A stretch of 64,000 bases of DNA from Kutzneria buriramensis. GTDB taxonomy: Bacteria > Actinomycetota > Actinomycetes > Mycobacteriales > Pseudonocardiaceae. Position numbers and translations under genes: made by a program. Location: the NCBI RefSeq assembly GCF_003387475.1, contig NZ_QUNO01000001.1, positions 372,001 to 436,000 on the forward strand. The letters run 5' to 3'. Below are positions 16,234-26,105 of this stretch, piece by piece. Below the pieces are notes generated by a model that saw only the letters and a list, made by a program, of their open reading frames with translations, did not search any database and was not told where the DNA came from. Each line of letters begins with the position of its first letter. The stretch's first letter is position 1.

Positions 16234-17805
16234 GTGGGTGCAGCTACGACTACCGCCACGCCCGAGCCCGCCACGGACGTGAGGATCCCGACCGGCGTCG
16301 CCATGCTGATCGGCGTCCTCGGCGTGGCCGCGGCGCTGGCCGCCGGGCATCTCGTCGCCGCCTTCATCGACCCGAACGCCTCGCCGTTCCTCGCGGTCGG
16401 CAACGCCGCGATCGACCTCACGCCGTCGTGGCTCAAGGAGTTCGCGGTCACCTCGTTCGGCACCGCCGACAAGACGGTGCTGCTCGCCGGCATGGCGGTC
16501 TTCCTGCTGGTGGCGGCGTGCGTGGCCGGGCTGCTGTCGCGGCGCAGCCCGATCCCGGGCACGGTGCTCGCGGTGATGCTCGGCGGCCTGGCGATCGTCG
16601 CCGTCTTCAGCCGTACGGATCTCGGGCAGCTGGCGAGCATCGCGCCGCTGGCCAGCCTGGTCGCCGGCGTGATGACCTTCCGACGCCTGCACGCGGCCGC
16701 CCTGCGCGTGCGGGAGGTCGGCGGCGGGCCCGACAGCCCGGAGCGGCGCACGTTCCTCATCGGCTCGGCCGGCGTCGCCGTCGGCGCGGGCATCGCCGGC
16801 ATCGCGGGCCAGCTTCTCGGCTCCCGCGTGGACGTCGAGGGCTCCCGCGCGGCGGTGACCCAGCGCCTGGCCAAGTACCGCGAGCAGAGCGGGGTGGCCG
16901 GCGCGGACTTCGCCCAGGACGGCACGCCGACGTACCTGACGCCCAACGACACCTTCTACCGGATCGACACCGCCCTGTCGGTGCCCCGGATGCGGGCCGA
17001 GGACTGGTCGCTGCGCATCCACGGCATGGTCGACCGGGAGCTCACGCTCAGCTTCGACGACGTGATGGGCATGGACCTGATCACCCGGACCGTGACCATG
17101 ACCTGCGTGTCCGACGACGTCGGCGGCCCGTACATCTCCACCGCGCCGTTCACCGGCGTGCTGCTGCGGGACCTGCTGGCCAAGGTCGGCGTGCACAGCG
17201 GCGCCGACCAGGTGTTCTCCACCAGCGTGGACGGCTACACCGCCGGCAGCCCGCTGGAGGTGATCATGGACAAGGGCCGCAACGCGATGCTGGCCGTCGG
17301 CATGAACGGCGAGGCGCTGCCGCCCGAGCACGGCTTCCCGGCCCGCCTGGTGGTGCCCGGCCTGTACGGCTACGTGTCGGCCACCAAGTGGGTCACCGAC
17401 GTCGAGCTGACCACGTTCGACGCGAAGACCCAGTACTGGGTGCCGCGCGGCTACTCGGCCAAGGCCCCGGTCAAGACCGAGTCCCGCATCGACAGCCCGC
17501 GCGGGCAGTCCTCCGTGCCGGCCGGCAAGGTCGTCGTCGCCGGCATCGCCTGGGCCCAGACCAAGGGCATCGCCAAGGTCGAGCTCCAGATGGACGGCGG
17601 CCCGTGGCAGGAGGCCGACCTGGCCGTGCAGCCGACCAAGGAGGCCTGGCGGATGTGGCGACGCACCTTCGACCTGCGGCCCGGCAGCCACACCGTGCTG
17701 GTGCGCGCGACCGACTCGACCGGGTACACCCAGACCATGGACCGGGCCGATCCGATCCCGGACGGGGCCACCGGGCTGCACTCGGTGGTGTTCACGACCG
17801 CCTGA
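16234..17805 (+). CDS. Membrane-anchored molybdopterin-dependent oxidoreductase (sulfite oxidase-like)
   Basis: Protein of 523 residues. The N-terminal 145 residues contain about four hydrophobic helices. A twin-Arg-like ERRTFLIGSAGVAVGAGIAGIAG segment at about 170-190 leads into a sulfite-oxidase-fold domain. Cys291, in VTMTCVSDDVGGPYIS, is the expected molybdenum ligand. GLYGYVSATKWVTDVELT and a C-terminal dimerisation domain (VAGIAWAQTKGIAKVELQMDGG) follow. The active site would face outside the cytoplasm. The electron acceptor is unknown and no heme domain is present. Confidence 0.85.
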   Translation: MGAATTTATPEPATDVRIPTGVAMLIGVLGVAAALAAGHLVAAFIDPNASPFLAVGNAAIDLTPSWLKEFAVTSFGTADKTVLLAGMAVFLLVAACVAGLLSRRSPIPGTVLAVMLGGLAIVAVFSRTDLGQLASIAPLASLVAGVMTFRRLHAAALRVREVGGGPDSPERRTFLIGSAGVAVGAGIAGIAGQLLGSRVDVEGSRAAVTQRLAKYREQSGVAGADFAQDGTPTYLTPNDTFYRIDTALSVPRMRAEDWSLRIHGMVDRELTLSFDDVMGMDLITRTVTMTCVSDDVGGPYISTAPFTGVLLRDLLAKVGVHSGADQVFSTSVDGYTAGSPLEVIMDKGRNAMLAVGMNGEALPPEHGFPARLVVPGLYGYVSATKWVTDVELTTFDAKTQYWVPRGYSAKAPVKTESRIDSPRGQSSVPAGKVVVAGIAWAQTKGIAKVELQMDGGPWQEADLAVQPTKEAWRMWRRTFDLRPGSHTVLVRATDSTGYTQTMDRADPIPDGATGLHSVVFTTA

Positions 17806-17859
17806 TCCGACTTGAGTCGCCCGTTCGGGCGAGGCCGTGACCATGCCGACCGGCCGACT

Positions 17860-17887
17860 TTGTGCACACGTTCACAAGCGCTACGGT
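17860..17887 (+). promoter_or_regulatory. Rex operator overlapping the rex-hem promoter
   Basis: TTGTGCACACGTTCACAA (17860-17877) matches the Rex consensus TTGTGAA-N4-TTCACAA at all but one position. TTGTGC and TACGGT (17882-17887), 16 nt apart, fit a -35/-10 pair, so bound Rex would block polymerase. The site lies 43 bp before the rex start. Autoregulation of rex-hemACD by NADH-sensing Rex is known in Streptomyces. Confidence 0.85.
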
Positions 17888-17920
17888 TGACCCATCACAC
17901 CAATCGAGGGAGCAACCAGC

Positions 17921-18676
17921 GTGGGTGCACGGCGGGGTGAGGACGTCGAGGTCGTGACCGCCCCCGGCCGGCTTCCCGGCAACGACGAGCCGGCCGTGCG
18001 CGAGCGCGCCCGGGCCATTCCCGAGGCCGCCGTCGCCCGCCTCGCGGTCTATCTGCGGGTGCTGTCGGGCCTGGCCGAGCAGGACGTGACGACCATCTCC
18101 AGCGAGGAGCTGTCGGCCGCCGCCGGGGTCAACTCCGCGAAGCTGCGCAAGGACCTGTCCTACATCGGCTCGTACGGCACCCGGGGTGTCGGGTACGAGG
18201 TGGAAGTCCTCGTCGACCAGATCGAGCGAATTCTCGGACTGACCCGAAAACACTCCGTCTGCGTGGTCGGGATCGGTAACCTTGGTCACGCACTGGCCAA
18301 CTACGCGGGCTTCCCGGGGCGGGGTTTCCCGGTCTCGGCGCTGTTCGACGTGGACGACGATCTGATCGGCGTGCCGGTCGGCGGGATCCTGGTCAGCCAC
18401 GTCGACGACATCCCGCGGGTGTGCGCCGAACGGGAGGTGTCGATAGGGGTGATCGCCACGCCGCCACCCGCCGCGCAGGGGGTCTGCGACCGTTTGGTAT
18501 CCGCGGGCGTGCAATGCATCCTGAACTTCGCACCCGTCGTGCTCCAGGTCCCCGACCACGTCGAGGTGCGCAAGGTCGACTTGGCGGTGGAGATGCAGAT
18601 CCTGTCGTTCCACGTGGCGCGCCGCGCGGACGAGGCGGCGAACGCGGACGAGAGCGGAATGGTGGTGCCCGGGTGA
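17921..18676 (+). CDS. rex: Redox-sensing transcriptional repressor Rex
   Basis: Protein of 251 residues. The N-terminal winged helix ([16 protein letters not shown]...[34 protein letters not shown]) is followed by an NAD(H)-binding Rossmann domain with [18 protein letters not shown] domain-swapped C-terminal helix ends the family core. Rex represses respiratory and related genes when NADH/NAD+ is low and releases DNA when NADH binds. GAGGGAG precedes the GTG start. It heads the hemA-hemC-hemD operon and has its own operator upstream. A short Ala/Glu-rich tail after the conserved core is unremarkable. Confidence 0.96.
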   Translation: MGARRGEDVEVVTAPGRLPGNDEPAVRERARAIPEAAVARLAVYLRVLSGLAEQDVTTISSEELSAAAGVNSAKLRKDLSYIGSYGTRGVGYEVEVLVDQIERILGLTRKHSVCVVGIGNLGHALANYAGFPGRGFPVSALFDVDDDLIGVPVGGILVSHVDDIPRVCAEREVSIGVIATPPPAAQGVCDRLVSAGVQCILNFAPVVLQVPDHVEVRKVDLAVEMQILSFHVARRADEAANADESGMVVPG

Positions 18677-18719
18677 ACTCGAAGGCCGGCTCGACCGTTC
18701 TAGCCTGGGGGTGGTCGGA

Positions 18720-20044
<1,325 letters not shown>

Positions 20045-20048
<4 letters not shown>

Positions 20049-20983
20049 ACCGGACGTTGAGGATCGGCACACGAGGCAGTGCCCTCGCACTGGCGCAGAC
20101 CGGCCTGATGGCCGAGCGGCTGGAGCGCGCGGGCGCCACGGTGGAGATCGTCACCGTGAGCACCCCGGGCGACCGGTCGCACGCGCCGATCGCGGAGATC
20201 GGCGTCGGGGTGTTCACCTCGGCGCTGCGCGACGCGCTGGCGAACGACGAGGTGGACATCGCGGTCCACTCGTACAAGGACCTGCCCACGGCGCCGGACC
20301 CGCGGCTCGTGCTGGCCGCCGTGCCCACCCGCGAGGACCCCAGGGACGCCCTGGTCGCGCGGGACGGCATGGTGCTCGGTGAGCTGCCCGCCGGCTCCCG
20401 GGTCGGCACCGGCGCGGCCCGCCGGGTCACCCAGCTGGAGGCCCTGGGCCTCGGGCTGGAGATGGTGCCGATCCGTGGCAACGTGGACAGCCGTGTCCGC
20501 AAGGTGCTCGACGGCGAGCTCGACGCCGTCGTGGTGGCCGCCGCGGGCCTGTCCCGGCTCGGCCGGCTCGACATGGTGACCGAGTTCCTCGACCCGATCC
20601 AGATGCTGCCCGCCCCCGCGCAGGGGGCGCTGGCGCTGGAGTGCCGGGTCGACGACGTGGACACCGAACACCTGCTTCGCTCTAGCCTCGATGATCAGGC
20701 CAGTAGGGCCGCTGTCACCGCCGAGCGCGCGATGCTTGCCGCGCTGGAGGCCGGGTGCAGCGCGCCCGTCGGCGCACTGGCCGATGTGGTGGAAGACCTC
20801 GACGACGACGGCCGGACGGTACTCCGCCTGTCGTTGCGCGGGGTCGCCGCTACGCCGCAGAACGAGCTGCTGCGCGCGTCGGCCACCGGTGACTTGACCA
20901 CAGCAGAGCAGTTGGGCCGGGCGCTCGCGGCCGAACTGCTTGATCTCGGCGCCACCGTGCTCAGTGGCCCGGGGAGCAAGTGA
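20045..20983 (+). CDS. hemC: Hydroxymethylbilane synthase (porphobilinogen deaminase)
   Basis: Protein of 312 residues. It polymerises four porphobilinogen units into hydroxymethylbilane. The start [14 protein letters not shown] is the family signature. HSYKDLPT and [15 protein letters not shown] carry catalytic Asp and Arg residues. Cys238 in [11 protein letters not shown] holds the dipyrromethane cofactor. GTG 20045 overlaps the hemA stop (GTGA), so translation is coupled. Confidence 0.97.
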
Positions 20984-20997
20984 TGGGGAGTGCCCTG

Positions 20998-22530
20998 ATG
21001 ACGACCCGCGCACGTAAGACCCCCGGACGCGTCGCGTTCGTGGGTTCCGGCCCCGGCGACGCCGGGCTGCTGACGGTCCGGGCCACCGAGTTGCTAGCCA
21101 GGGCAGAGCTGGTGGTGACCGACCCGGACGTGCCGTCCGAGGTGATCGCCCTCGCGGACGGCGCCGAGGTGCGCCCCGCGGTCGGCGAGCCGGCGGACGT
21201 GGCCAAGGACCTGGTCAACGAGGCGCGCAACGGCCGCTGCGTGGTCCGGCTGGTCGCCGGCGACCCGCTGACGCTGGACTCGGTCGTGACCGAGGCCCAG
21301 TCGGTGGCGCGGTCCACTGTGGACTTCGACGTGGTGCCCGGAGTTCCCGGCGGCACCGCGGTTCCCGCCTACGCCGGCGTCGCGCTCGGCGCCGTGCACA
21401 CCGAGGCCGACGTCCGGTCCACTGTGGACTGGGCCGGGCTGGCCTCCGCGCCGGGCACGCTCGTGTTGCACGCCACCGGTTCCCACCTCGCCGAGGCCGC
21501 GTCCTCGTTGGTGGAGAACGGTTTGGCCCCGCAGACCCCGGTCGCGGTGACCGCGGGCGGCACCGCCTTCGGGCAGAAGACCGTGGACACCTCGCTGGCC
21601 TCGCTGGCCGCCGACGCGGGCGACCTGTCCGGGCAGTTGGTGGTCACCGTCGGCAGCACCGTCGCCGGCCGGTCCAAGCTGTCCTGGTGGGAGTCGCGGG
21701 CGCTGTACGGCTGGCGGGTGCTGGTGCCGCGGACCAAGGAGCAGGCCGGCGCGATGAGCGAGCGGCTGCGCGAGCACGGGGCGATCCCGGTCGAGGTGCC
21801 GACGATCTCCGTCGAGCCGCCGCGCAGCCCGGCGCAGATGGAGCGCTCGGTCAAGGGCCTGGTCGACGGCCGGTACCAGTGGGTCATCTTCACCTCCACC
21901 AACGCGGTGCGCGCGGTGTGGGAGAAGTTCCGCGAGTTCGGCCTGGACGCCCGCGCGTTCTCCGGCGTGAAGATCGCCTGCGTCGGCGAGAGCACCGCGG
22001 CCAAGGTCCGGTCGTTCGGCATCATCCCCGAGCTGATCCCGTCCGGCGAGCAGTCCAGCGAGGGCCTGCTCGCGGACTTCCCGCCCTACGACGACATCCT
22101 CGACCCGGTGGACCGGGTGCTGCTGCCGCGGGCCGACATCGCCACCGAGACGCTGGCGGCCGGGTTGCGCGAGCGCGGCTGGGAGATCGACGACGTGACG
22201 GCGTACCGCACCGTGCGGGCCGCGCCGCCGCCCGCCGACACCCGCGAGATGATCAAGTCCGGTGGCTTCGACGCGGTCTGCTTCACGTCCTCGTCCACCG
22301 TGCGCAACCTGGTCGGCATCGCCGGCAAGCCGCACACCCGGACCCTGGTCGCGTGCATCGGCCCGCAGACCGCCGAGACCGCCCGCGAGTTCGGCCTGCG
22401 CGTGGACGTGCAGCCCGAGTTCGCCACCGTGCCCGCCCTGGTGGACGCGCTGGCCCAGCACGCCGCCCGGCTGCGCGCCGAGGGCGCGCTGCCGCCGCCG
22501 CGCAAGACCAAGCGCCTGCGCCGGTCCTAG
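20998..22530 (+). CDS. hemD: Fused uroporphyrinogen-III C-methyltransferase / uroporphyrinogen-III synthase
   Basis: Two-domain protein of 510 residues. The N-terminal half (about 1-235) resembles SAM-dependent uroporphyrinogen methyltransferases: VAFVGSGPGDAGLLTVRATELL, VRLVAGDPLTLDS, PGVPGGTAVPAYAGV. The C-terminal half (about 245-495) is uroporphyrinogen-III synthase: RVLVPRTKEQAGAMSERLREHGA, FTSTNAVRAVW, VACIGPQTAETAREFG. The fusion links heme and siroheme/cobalamin branches, though methyltransferase activity in such fusions is not always shown. GGGGAG lies 7 nt before the ATG at 20998; ATG 20983 is an alternative overlapping the hemC stop. Confidence 0.93.
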   Translation: MTTRARKTPGRVAFVGSGPGDAGLLTVRATELLARAELVVTDPDVPSEVIALADGAEVRPAVGEPADVAKDLVNEARNGRCVVRLVAGDPLTLDSVVTEAQSVARSTVDFDVVPGVPGGTAVPAYAGVALGAVHTEADVRSTVDWAGLASAPGTLVLHATGSHLAEAASSLVENGLAPQTPVAVTAGGTAFGQKTVDTSLASLAADAGDLSGQLVVTVGSTVAGRSKLSWWESRALYGWRVLVPRTKEQAGAMSERLREHGAIPVEVPTISVEPPRSPAQMERSVKGLVDGRYQWVIFTSTNAVRAVWEKFREFGLDARAFSGVKIACVGESTAAKVRSFGIIPELIPSGEQSSEGLLADFPPYDDILDPVDRVLLPRADIATETLAAGLRERGWEIDDVTAYRTVRAAPPPADTREMIKSGGFDAVCFTSSSTVRNLVGIAGKPHTRTLVACIGPQTAETAREFGLRVDVQPEFATVPALVDALAQHAARLRAEGALPPPRKTKRLRRS

Positions 22531-22546
22531 TGCCTGAAATGCTGTG

Positions 22547-22587
22547 AAAGGACCATTCCTAACACTGAACGTTAGGAATGGTCCTTT
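22547..22587. terminator. 17-bp perfect hairpin between hemD and hemB
   Basis: AAAGGACCATTCCTAAC (22547-22563) pairs exactly with GTTAGGAATGGTCCTTT (22571-22587) over a 7-nt loop. It is much more AT-rich than its surroundings. It lies 16 nt after the hemD stop and 25 nt before hemB, so it may attenuate hemB transcription or mark separate transcripts. Confidence 0.65.
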
Positions 22588-22612
22588 CCTCACTTAAAAG
22601 GGAGTACTCGTC

Positions 22613-23587
22613 GTGTTCCCCACACATCGTCCCCGCCGGCTGCGCCAGACCCCGGCGATGCGCCGCCTGGTCAGCGAGACCAGCATCGAGCCGCGCCACC
22701 TGATCCTGCCGATGTTCGTCAAAGAGGGGGCGACCGAGCCGATCCCGATCGCCTCCATGCCGGGCGTCGTCCAGCACACCCGTGACACCCTGCGCAAGGC
22801 GGCCGTGGAGGCCGTGCAGGCCGGCGTCGGCGGCCTGATGGTGTACGGCGTGCCGCAGACCCACGACGCCGTCGGCTCCGGCGCGACCGATCCCAACGGC
22901 ATTCTCAACGTGGCCCTGCGCGACCTGCGCAGCGAGCTCGGCGACGACACCGTGCTGATGTCCGACCTGTGCCTCGACGAGTTCACCGACCACGGCCACT
23001 GCGGCGTGCTGGACTCCGACGGCGCCGTGGACAACGACGCCACCCTGCGCATCTACGCCGACATGGCCATCGAGCAGGCCCGGTGCGGCGCGCACATGGT
23101 CGGCACCAGCGGCATGATGGACGGCCAGGTCGGCGTGGTCCGCGAGGCGCTGGACGAGGCCGGCTACCTGGACACCGCGATCCTGGCCTACGCCGTCAAG
23201 TACGCGTCGGCCTACTACGGCCCGTTCCGCGAGGCCGTCGGGTCCCAGCTCAAGGGCGATCGCAAGACGTACCAACAGGATCCGGGCAACGCGCGGGAGG
23301 CGCTGCGCGAGCTGTCGCTGGACCTGGCCGAGGGCGCGGACGTGGTGATGGTCAAGCCGGGGCTGCCGTACCTGGACATCCTGCGCGTCGTCGCGGACAA
23401 CTCGGAGGTGCCGGTCGCGGTCTACCAGGTGTCCGGCGAGTACGCGATGGTGGAGGCGGCGGCGGCCAACGGCTGGCTGGACCGGCAGCGGTCCATCATG
23501 GAGTCGCTGACCTCGCTCCGCCGGGCCGGCGCCGACATGATCCTCACGTACTGGGCCGCCGAGGTCTCCCGCTGGCTGACGGCGTGA
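22613..23587 (+). CDS. hemB: Delta-aminolevulinic acid dehydratase (porphobilinogen synthase)
   Basis: Protein of 324 residues. It condenses two 5-aminolevulinate molecules to porphobilinogen. The two Schiff-base lysines are in AYAVKYASAYYGPFREA and DVVMVKPGLPYLDI. The metal-site stretch reads SDLCLDEFTDHGHCG. It keeps two of the three zinc cysteines and has Asp in place of the third, as I recall for M. tuberculosis. GGGAG lies before the GTG start. The stop overlaps the next gene by 4 bp. Confidence 0.96.
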   Translation: MFPTHRPRRLRQTPAMRRLVSETSIEPRHLILPMFVKEGATEPIPIASMPGVVQHTRDTLRKAAVEAVQAGVGGLMVYGVPQTHDAVGSGATDPNGILNVALRDLRSELGDDTVLMSDLCLDEFTDHGHCGVLDSDGAVDNDATLRIYADMAIEQARCGAHMVGTSGMMDGQVGVVREALDEAGYLDTAILAYAVKYASAYYGPFREAVGSQLKGDRKTYQQDPGNAREALRELSLDLAEGADVVMVKPGLPYLDILRVVADNSEVPVAVYQVSGEYAMVEAAAANGWLDRQRSIMESLTSLRRAGADMILTYWAAEVSRWLTA

Positions 23588-24096
23588 CACCGCCGCGTGC
23601 GGTCGACGTGGCCCGGTGGCTGTGGGTGGCCGCCGGGCTGCTGTTCGCCGTGCGCACCTACGTCGCGCTGGCCGACCGGCAGGGCCTGCGCGACCAGGTC
23701 CGGCAGGCCGACTCGACGCTGACCATGCAGCAGGTCGAGGCCGCCGTGAACGGCGAGATCGTCCTCGGCGTGCTGTTCTGCACGGTGGTCGTCGCGCTGT
23801 ACGTGTTGGTGGCCAACAAGATGCTCGCCGGCCGGTCGTGGGCCCGAGTGCTGCTCACGTTCTTCGGCGCGGTGTTCGCGGTGTCCGGCGCGCTGGGCCT
23901 GATCGGCATCGCCGGCGGCCTGGCCGCGGCCGTCGGCGTCAGCGTGGATCCCACCGAGGTGGTGCTGTCGGTGATCGGGGTCGCGGTGGACGTCGCCGCG
24001 CTGGTCGCGATGTGGCTGCCGCCGTCCAGTGCCTACTTCCGCACGATCTCGGCGCAACGCGTCATGCCACCGCCGCCGAACCAGTTCATGCGCTGA
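23584..24096 (+). CDS. Four-helix membrane protein of unknown function
   Basis: Protein of 170 residues with four predicted helices (about 8-28, 60-80, 88-112, 122-145). It ends with VAMWLPPSSAYFRTISAQR and a Pro-rich tail. GTG 23584 overlaps the hemB stop, so it is translated with the heme operon. The helix layout and the PPSSAYF end resemble the next gene, suggesting an old duplication. Proteins of this type often follow hemB in actinobacteria, but no function is known to me. Confidence 0.65.
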   Translation: MTPPRAVDVARWLWVAAGLLFAVRTYVALADRQGLRDQVRQADSTLTMQQVEAAVNGEIVLGVLFCTVVVALYVLVANKMLAGRSWARVLLTFFGAVFAVSGALGLIGIAGGLAAAVGVSVDPTEVVLSVIGVAVDVAALVAMWLPPSSAYFRTISAQRVMPPPPNQFMR

Positions 24097-24118
24097 GTGG
24101 ACGTGTACCGTGCCGCCC

Positions 24119-24571
24119 GTGACCATTGACGAATCGGGCGAGCAGGACGTCGTCGTCCGGCCGAAGCTCGTCACCACCGCGATCGTGTTGTGGGCGCTGG
24201 ACGGGCTCGCCTACCTCGCCGGGGCCACGCTGGTGATGAGCAGCCACGGCGCCATCGTCGACTCGCTGGTCAAGACCGCGCCGAAGAACATCACGCGGGA
24301 CCAGATCAACGGGCAGCTGACGTTCGAGGAGTTCACCGCACTCGGCGTCGGCATCCTCACCGTGCTGCTCGTCTACCTGCTGATGAAGGGCAACCGCTGG
24401 TCGCGGATCGCGCTGGTGGTGATGGCGTTCGTCCAGCTGGCCTGCCAGCTGGCGTTCGGCATCGGCATCGTGCCGGTGGCCGCCGGCACCCTGCTCGGGC
24501 TGGTCGGTCTCGCGTTCCTGTTCCTGCCGTCCTCCAACGCGTACTTCGCCGGGCTCAAGCGAACCGCGTGA
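24119..24571 (+). CDS. Four-helix membrane protein, paralogue of the preceding gene
   Basis: Protein of 150 residues. An acidic N-terminus is followed by four hydrophobic segments (about 17-38, 65-88, 95-112, 115-135) and the ending LFLPSSNAYFAGLKR. This parallels the preceding protein. GTG 24119 is chosen because the upstream in-frame codons are Arg/Ser-rich and lie inside the previous gene. The stop overlaps the next start by 4 bp. The function is unknown; a membrane partner of the preceding protein is one possibility. Confidence 0.6.
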   Translation: MTIDESGEQDVVVRPKLVTTAIVLWALDGLAYLAGATLVMSSHGAIVDSLVKTAPKNITRDQINGQLTFEEFTALGVGILTVLLVYLLMKGNRWSRIALVVMAFVQLACQLAFGIGIVPVAAGTLLGLVGLAFLFLPSSNAYFAGLKRTA

Positions 24572-24990
24572 CGGTGCGCTACGCCGAGCCGGGCTCGTCG
24601 TTCTGGCCGGTGCTGTGGGCCCCTGGCTTCGCGCTGCTGGGCGCGGGCGTGGAGGCGCTGAGCGGCTCGGTGCACTGGCTGGGCTGGACGCTGGCGGCAC
24701 TGGTGCTCGCCGGCGTCTGGGCGCTGTGGGTGGCGGCACGGCGTCGGCTGCGGTCCGTGTGCCTGACCGACGACACGCTCCGCCTCGGCGAGGAGGAGCT
24801 GCCGGTCACGAGCATCGCCGCCGTCGAGGAGGACGAACCGGAGGCGGCCAAGGTGCTGGGCGGCGGCTGGACGACACCCAAGGGCACCGGCGCGGTGCCG
24901 CTCCGCCTGCGCGACGGCGGTGTGGTGCTGGCGTGGGCCCGGCGGCCGGACGACCTGCGCGCGGCGCTGTCGAGCCTGCTCGAGGCGTGA
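24568..24990 (+). CDS. Small membrane protein with PH-like cytoplasmic part
   Basis: Protein of 140 residues. Two hydrophobic helices (about 12-30 and 36-58) precede a soluble beta-rich part (LRSVCLTDDTLRLGEEELPVTSIAAVEEDEPEA...VPLRLRDGGVVLAWARRPDDLRAALSSLL). This pattern recalls bacterial membrane proteins with a PH-like domain. GTG 24568 overlaps the preceding stop (GTGA). I do not recognise a named family with certainty. Confidence 0.6.
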   Translation: MTVRYAEPGSSFWPVLWAPGFALLGAGVEALSGSVHWLGWTLAALVLAGVWALWVAARRRLRSVCLTDDTLRLGEEELPVTSIAAVEEDEPEAAKVLGGGWTTPKGTGAVPLRLRDGGVVLAWARRPDDLRAALSSLLEA

Positions 24991-25033
24991 CGGCGCTGCG
25001 CTACACGGGCACCACGGCGGGCGTGAGAACCTG

Positions 25034-25357
25034 ATGGGCATGAGCAGCCCCCGGTTGAACCAGCCGTGGCGCGCCGCGGTGGCGGGCGGCCTGGTGGTCG
25101 TCGCCGTGCTCGCGGTGCTCGCCGCCATCTGGTCGTGGCAGCACGGCATCATCCGGTACGACGTCCCGGCCGGCGACGGCACGCCCGAGCTGGCGTCCAC
25201 CCGCTTCATCGGCAGCTGGATGGCCGCCGCGATCGGCCTGGGCACGGTGGCGGCGCTGCTGCTGGTGGGCGCGGGCCGGCAGCTGCTGCTGGCCGTCCGC
25301 ACCCGGGACAGCAACCCGCTGCCGCCGATCCAGACGGCCGAGGCCCCGTCGGCCTAG
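25034..25357 (+). CDS. Small two-helix membrane protein
   Basis: Protein of 107 residues with helices at about 13-35 and 62-85, a loop between them, and a Pro-rich C-terminus. An ATG at 25034 and one at 25040 are both usable. The 3' end overlaps the converging TetR gene by 4 bp. No homologous function is recognised. Confidence 0.55.
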   Translation: MGMSSPRLNQPWRAAVAGGLVVVAVLAVLAAIWSWQHGIIRYDVPAGDGTPELASTRFIGSWMAAAIGLGTVAALLLVGAGRQLLLAVRTRDSNPLPPIQTAEAPSA

Positions 25358-26007
25358 GCGTCGTCGACCCCCGGGAACTGCGGCGGCTCCGGCAGCACGG
25401 GCCAGTGCGGTGGCTCCGGCGGGCCGCCGGCCATGCGCAGCGCCAGTTCGACGTAGCGGCGGTGCATCGCCAGCGGCGTCAGCTCGCCGTCGTCCCGGAA
25501 CCACTCGCTGATCAGCCCGCACATGTCCAGCACCGCCCGCGCGGTGCCGGTGGCGGAGCCGCTGACGAGGTGGAACGCCCCGGCGGCCGCCCCGGCCGCC
25601 AGCACCTCGGCGAGCTGGTCGCGCAGCCGGCGGCGGATGTCGAGGACGCCGACGAGCCGTGAGCTGGTCAGGTACCGGTACTCGTGGTTGCCGACGCGCG
25701 AGCGCTCACGGAACTGGCAGTGGGCCGTGACGTGCACGGCGACCAGGGCCGCGAACTGGTCCACCGGGTCGTCGCCGGCGTTGGCGCGCTCCCGGATCGT
25801 GTGCCGTTCCAGCTCGGCGTGGATGTCCAGGACCAGCTCGTACAGCAGCTCGTCCTTGGACGAGAAGTGGTTGTACAGCGCGCCCTGGGTGAAACCGCAG
25901 GCCTGGGTTATCTCCTTCACCGAGGTGGCGAGGAACCCCCGCTCGTAGAACAGCGTGGTGGCCGCGGCCAGCAGCCGGTCCCGCGATCGGGTCTCCACAC
26001 TCGTCAT
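25354..26007 (-). CDS. TetR family transcriptional regulator
   Basis: Protein of 217 residues. The N-terminal helix-turn-helix reads RDRLLAAATTLFYERGFLATSVKEITQACGFTQGALYNHFSSKDELLYELV. The C-terminal ligand domain (TetR_C-type) includes a long helical stretch ending in a Pro-rich tail. It is divergent from the sugar-binding lipoprotein gene with about 100 bp between starts, and a TGA-type inverted repeat lies in that gap. Control of the divergent gene and itself is inferred. The ligand is unknown. Confidence 0.88.
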   Translation of the reverse strand: MTSVETRSRDRLLAAATTLFYERGFLATSVKEITQACGFTQGALYNHFSSKDELLYELVLDIHAELERHTIRERANAGDDPVDQFAALVAVHVTAHCQFRERSRVGNHEYRYLTSSRLVGVLDIRRRLRDQLAEVLAAGAAAGAFHLVSGSATGTARAVLDMCGLISEWFRDDGELTPLAMHRRYVELALRMAGGPPEPPHWPVLPEPPQFPGVDDA

Positions 26008-26066
26008 CGGTCAATCCTCGCCCACTTGACCTCGGCCGCCGACGACGGTAGGACCTTCCGGGGTAT

Positions 26067-26078
26067 ATGAACGGTCAT
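26067..26078. promoter_or_regulatory. Candidate TetR operator in the divergent gap
   Basis: ATGAACGGTCAT has arms ATGA/TCAT around ACGG, with only one mismatched pair in the whole dyad. It lies 60 bp from the TetR start and 28 bp from the lipoprotein start, between divergent genes. Confidence 0.4.
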
Positions 26079-26105
26079 TTACCGCCCGAACGTGAAAGGC
26101 CCGCG

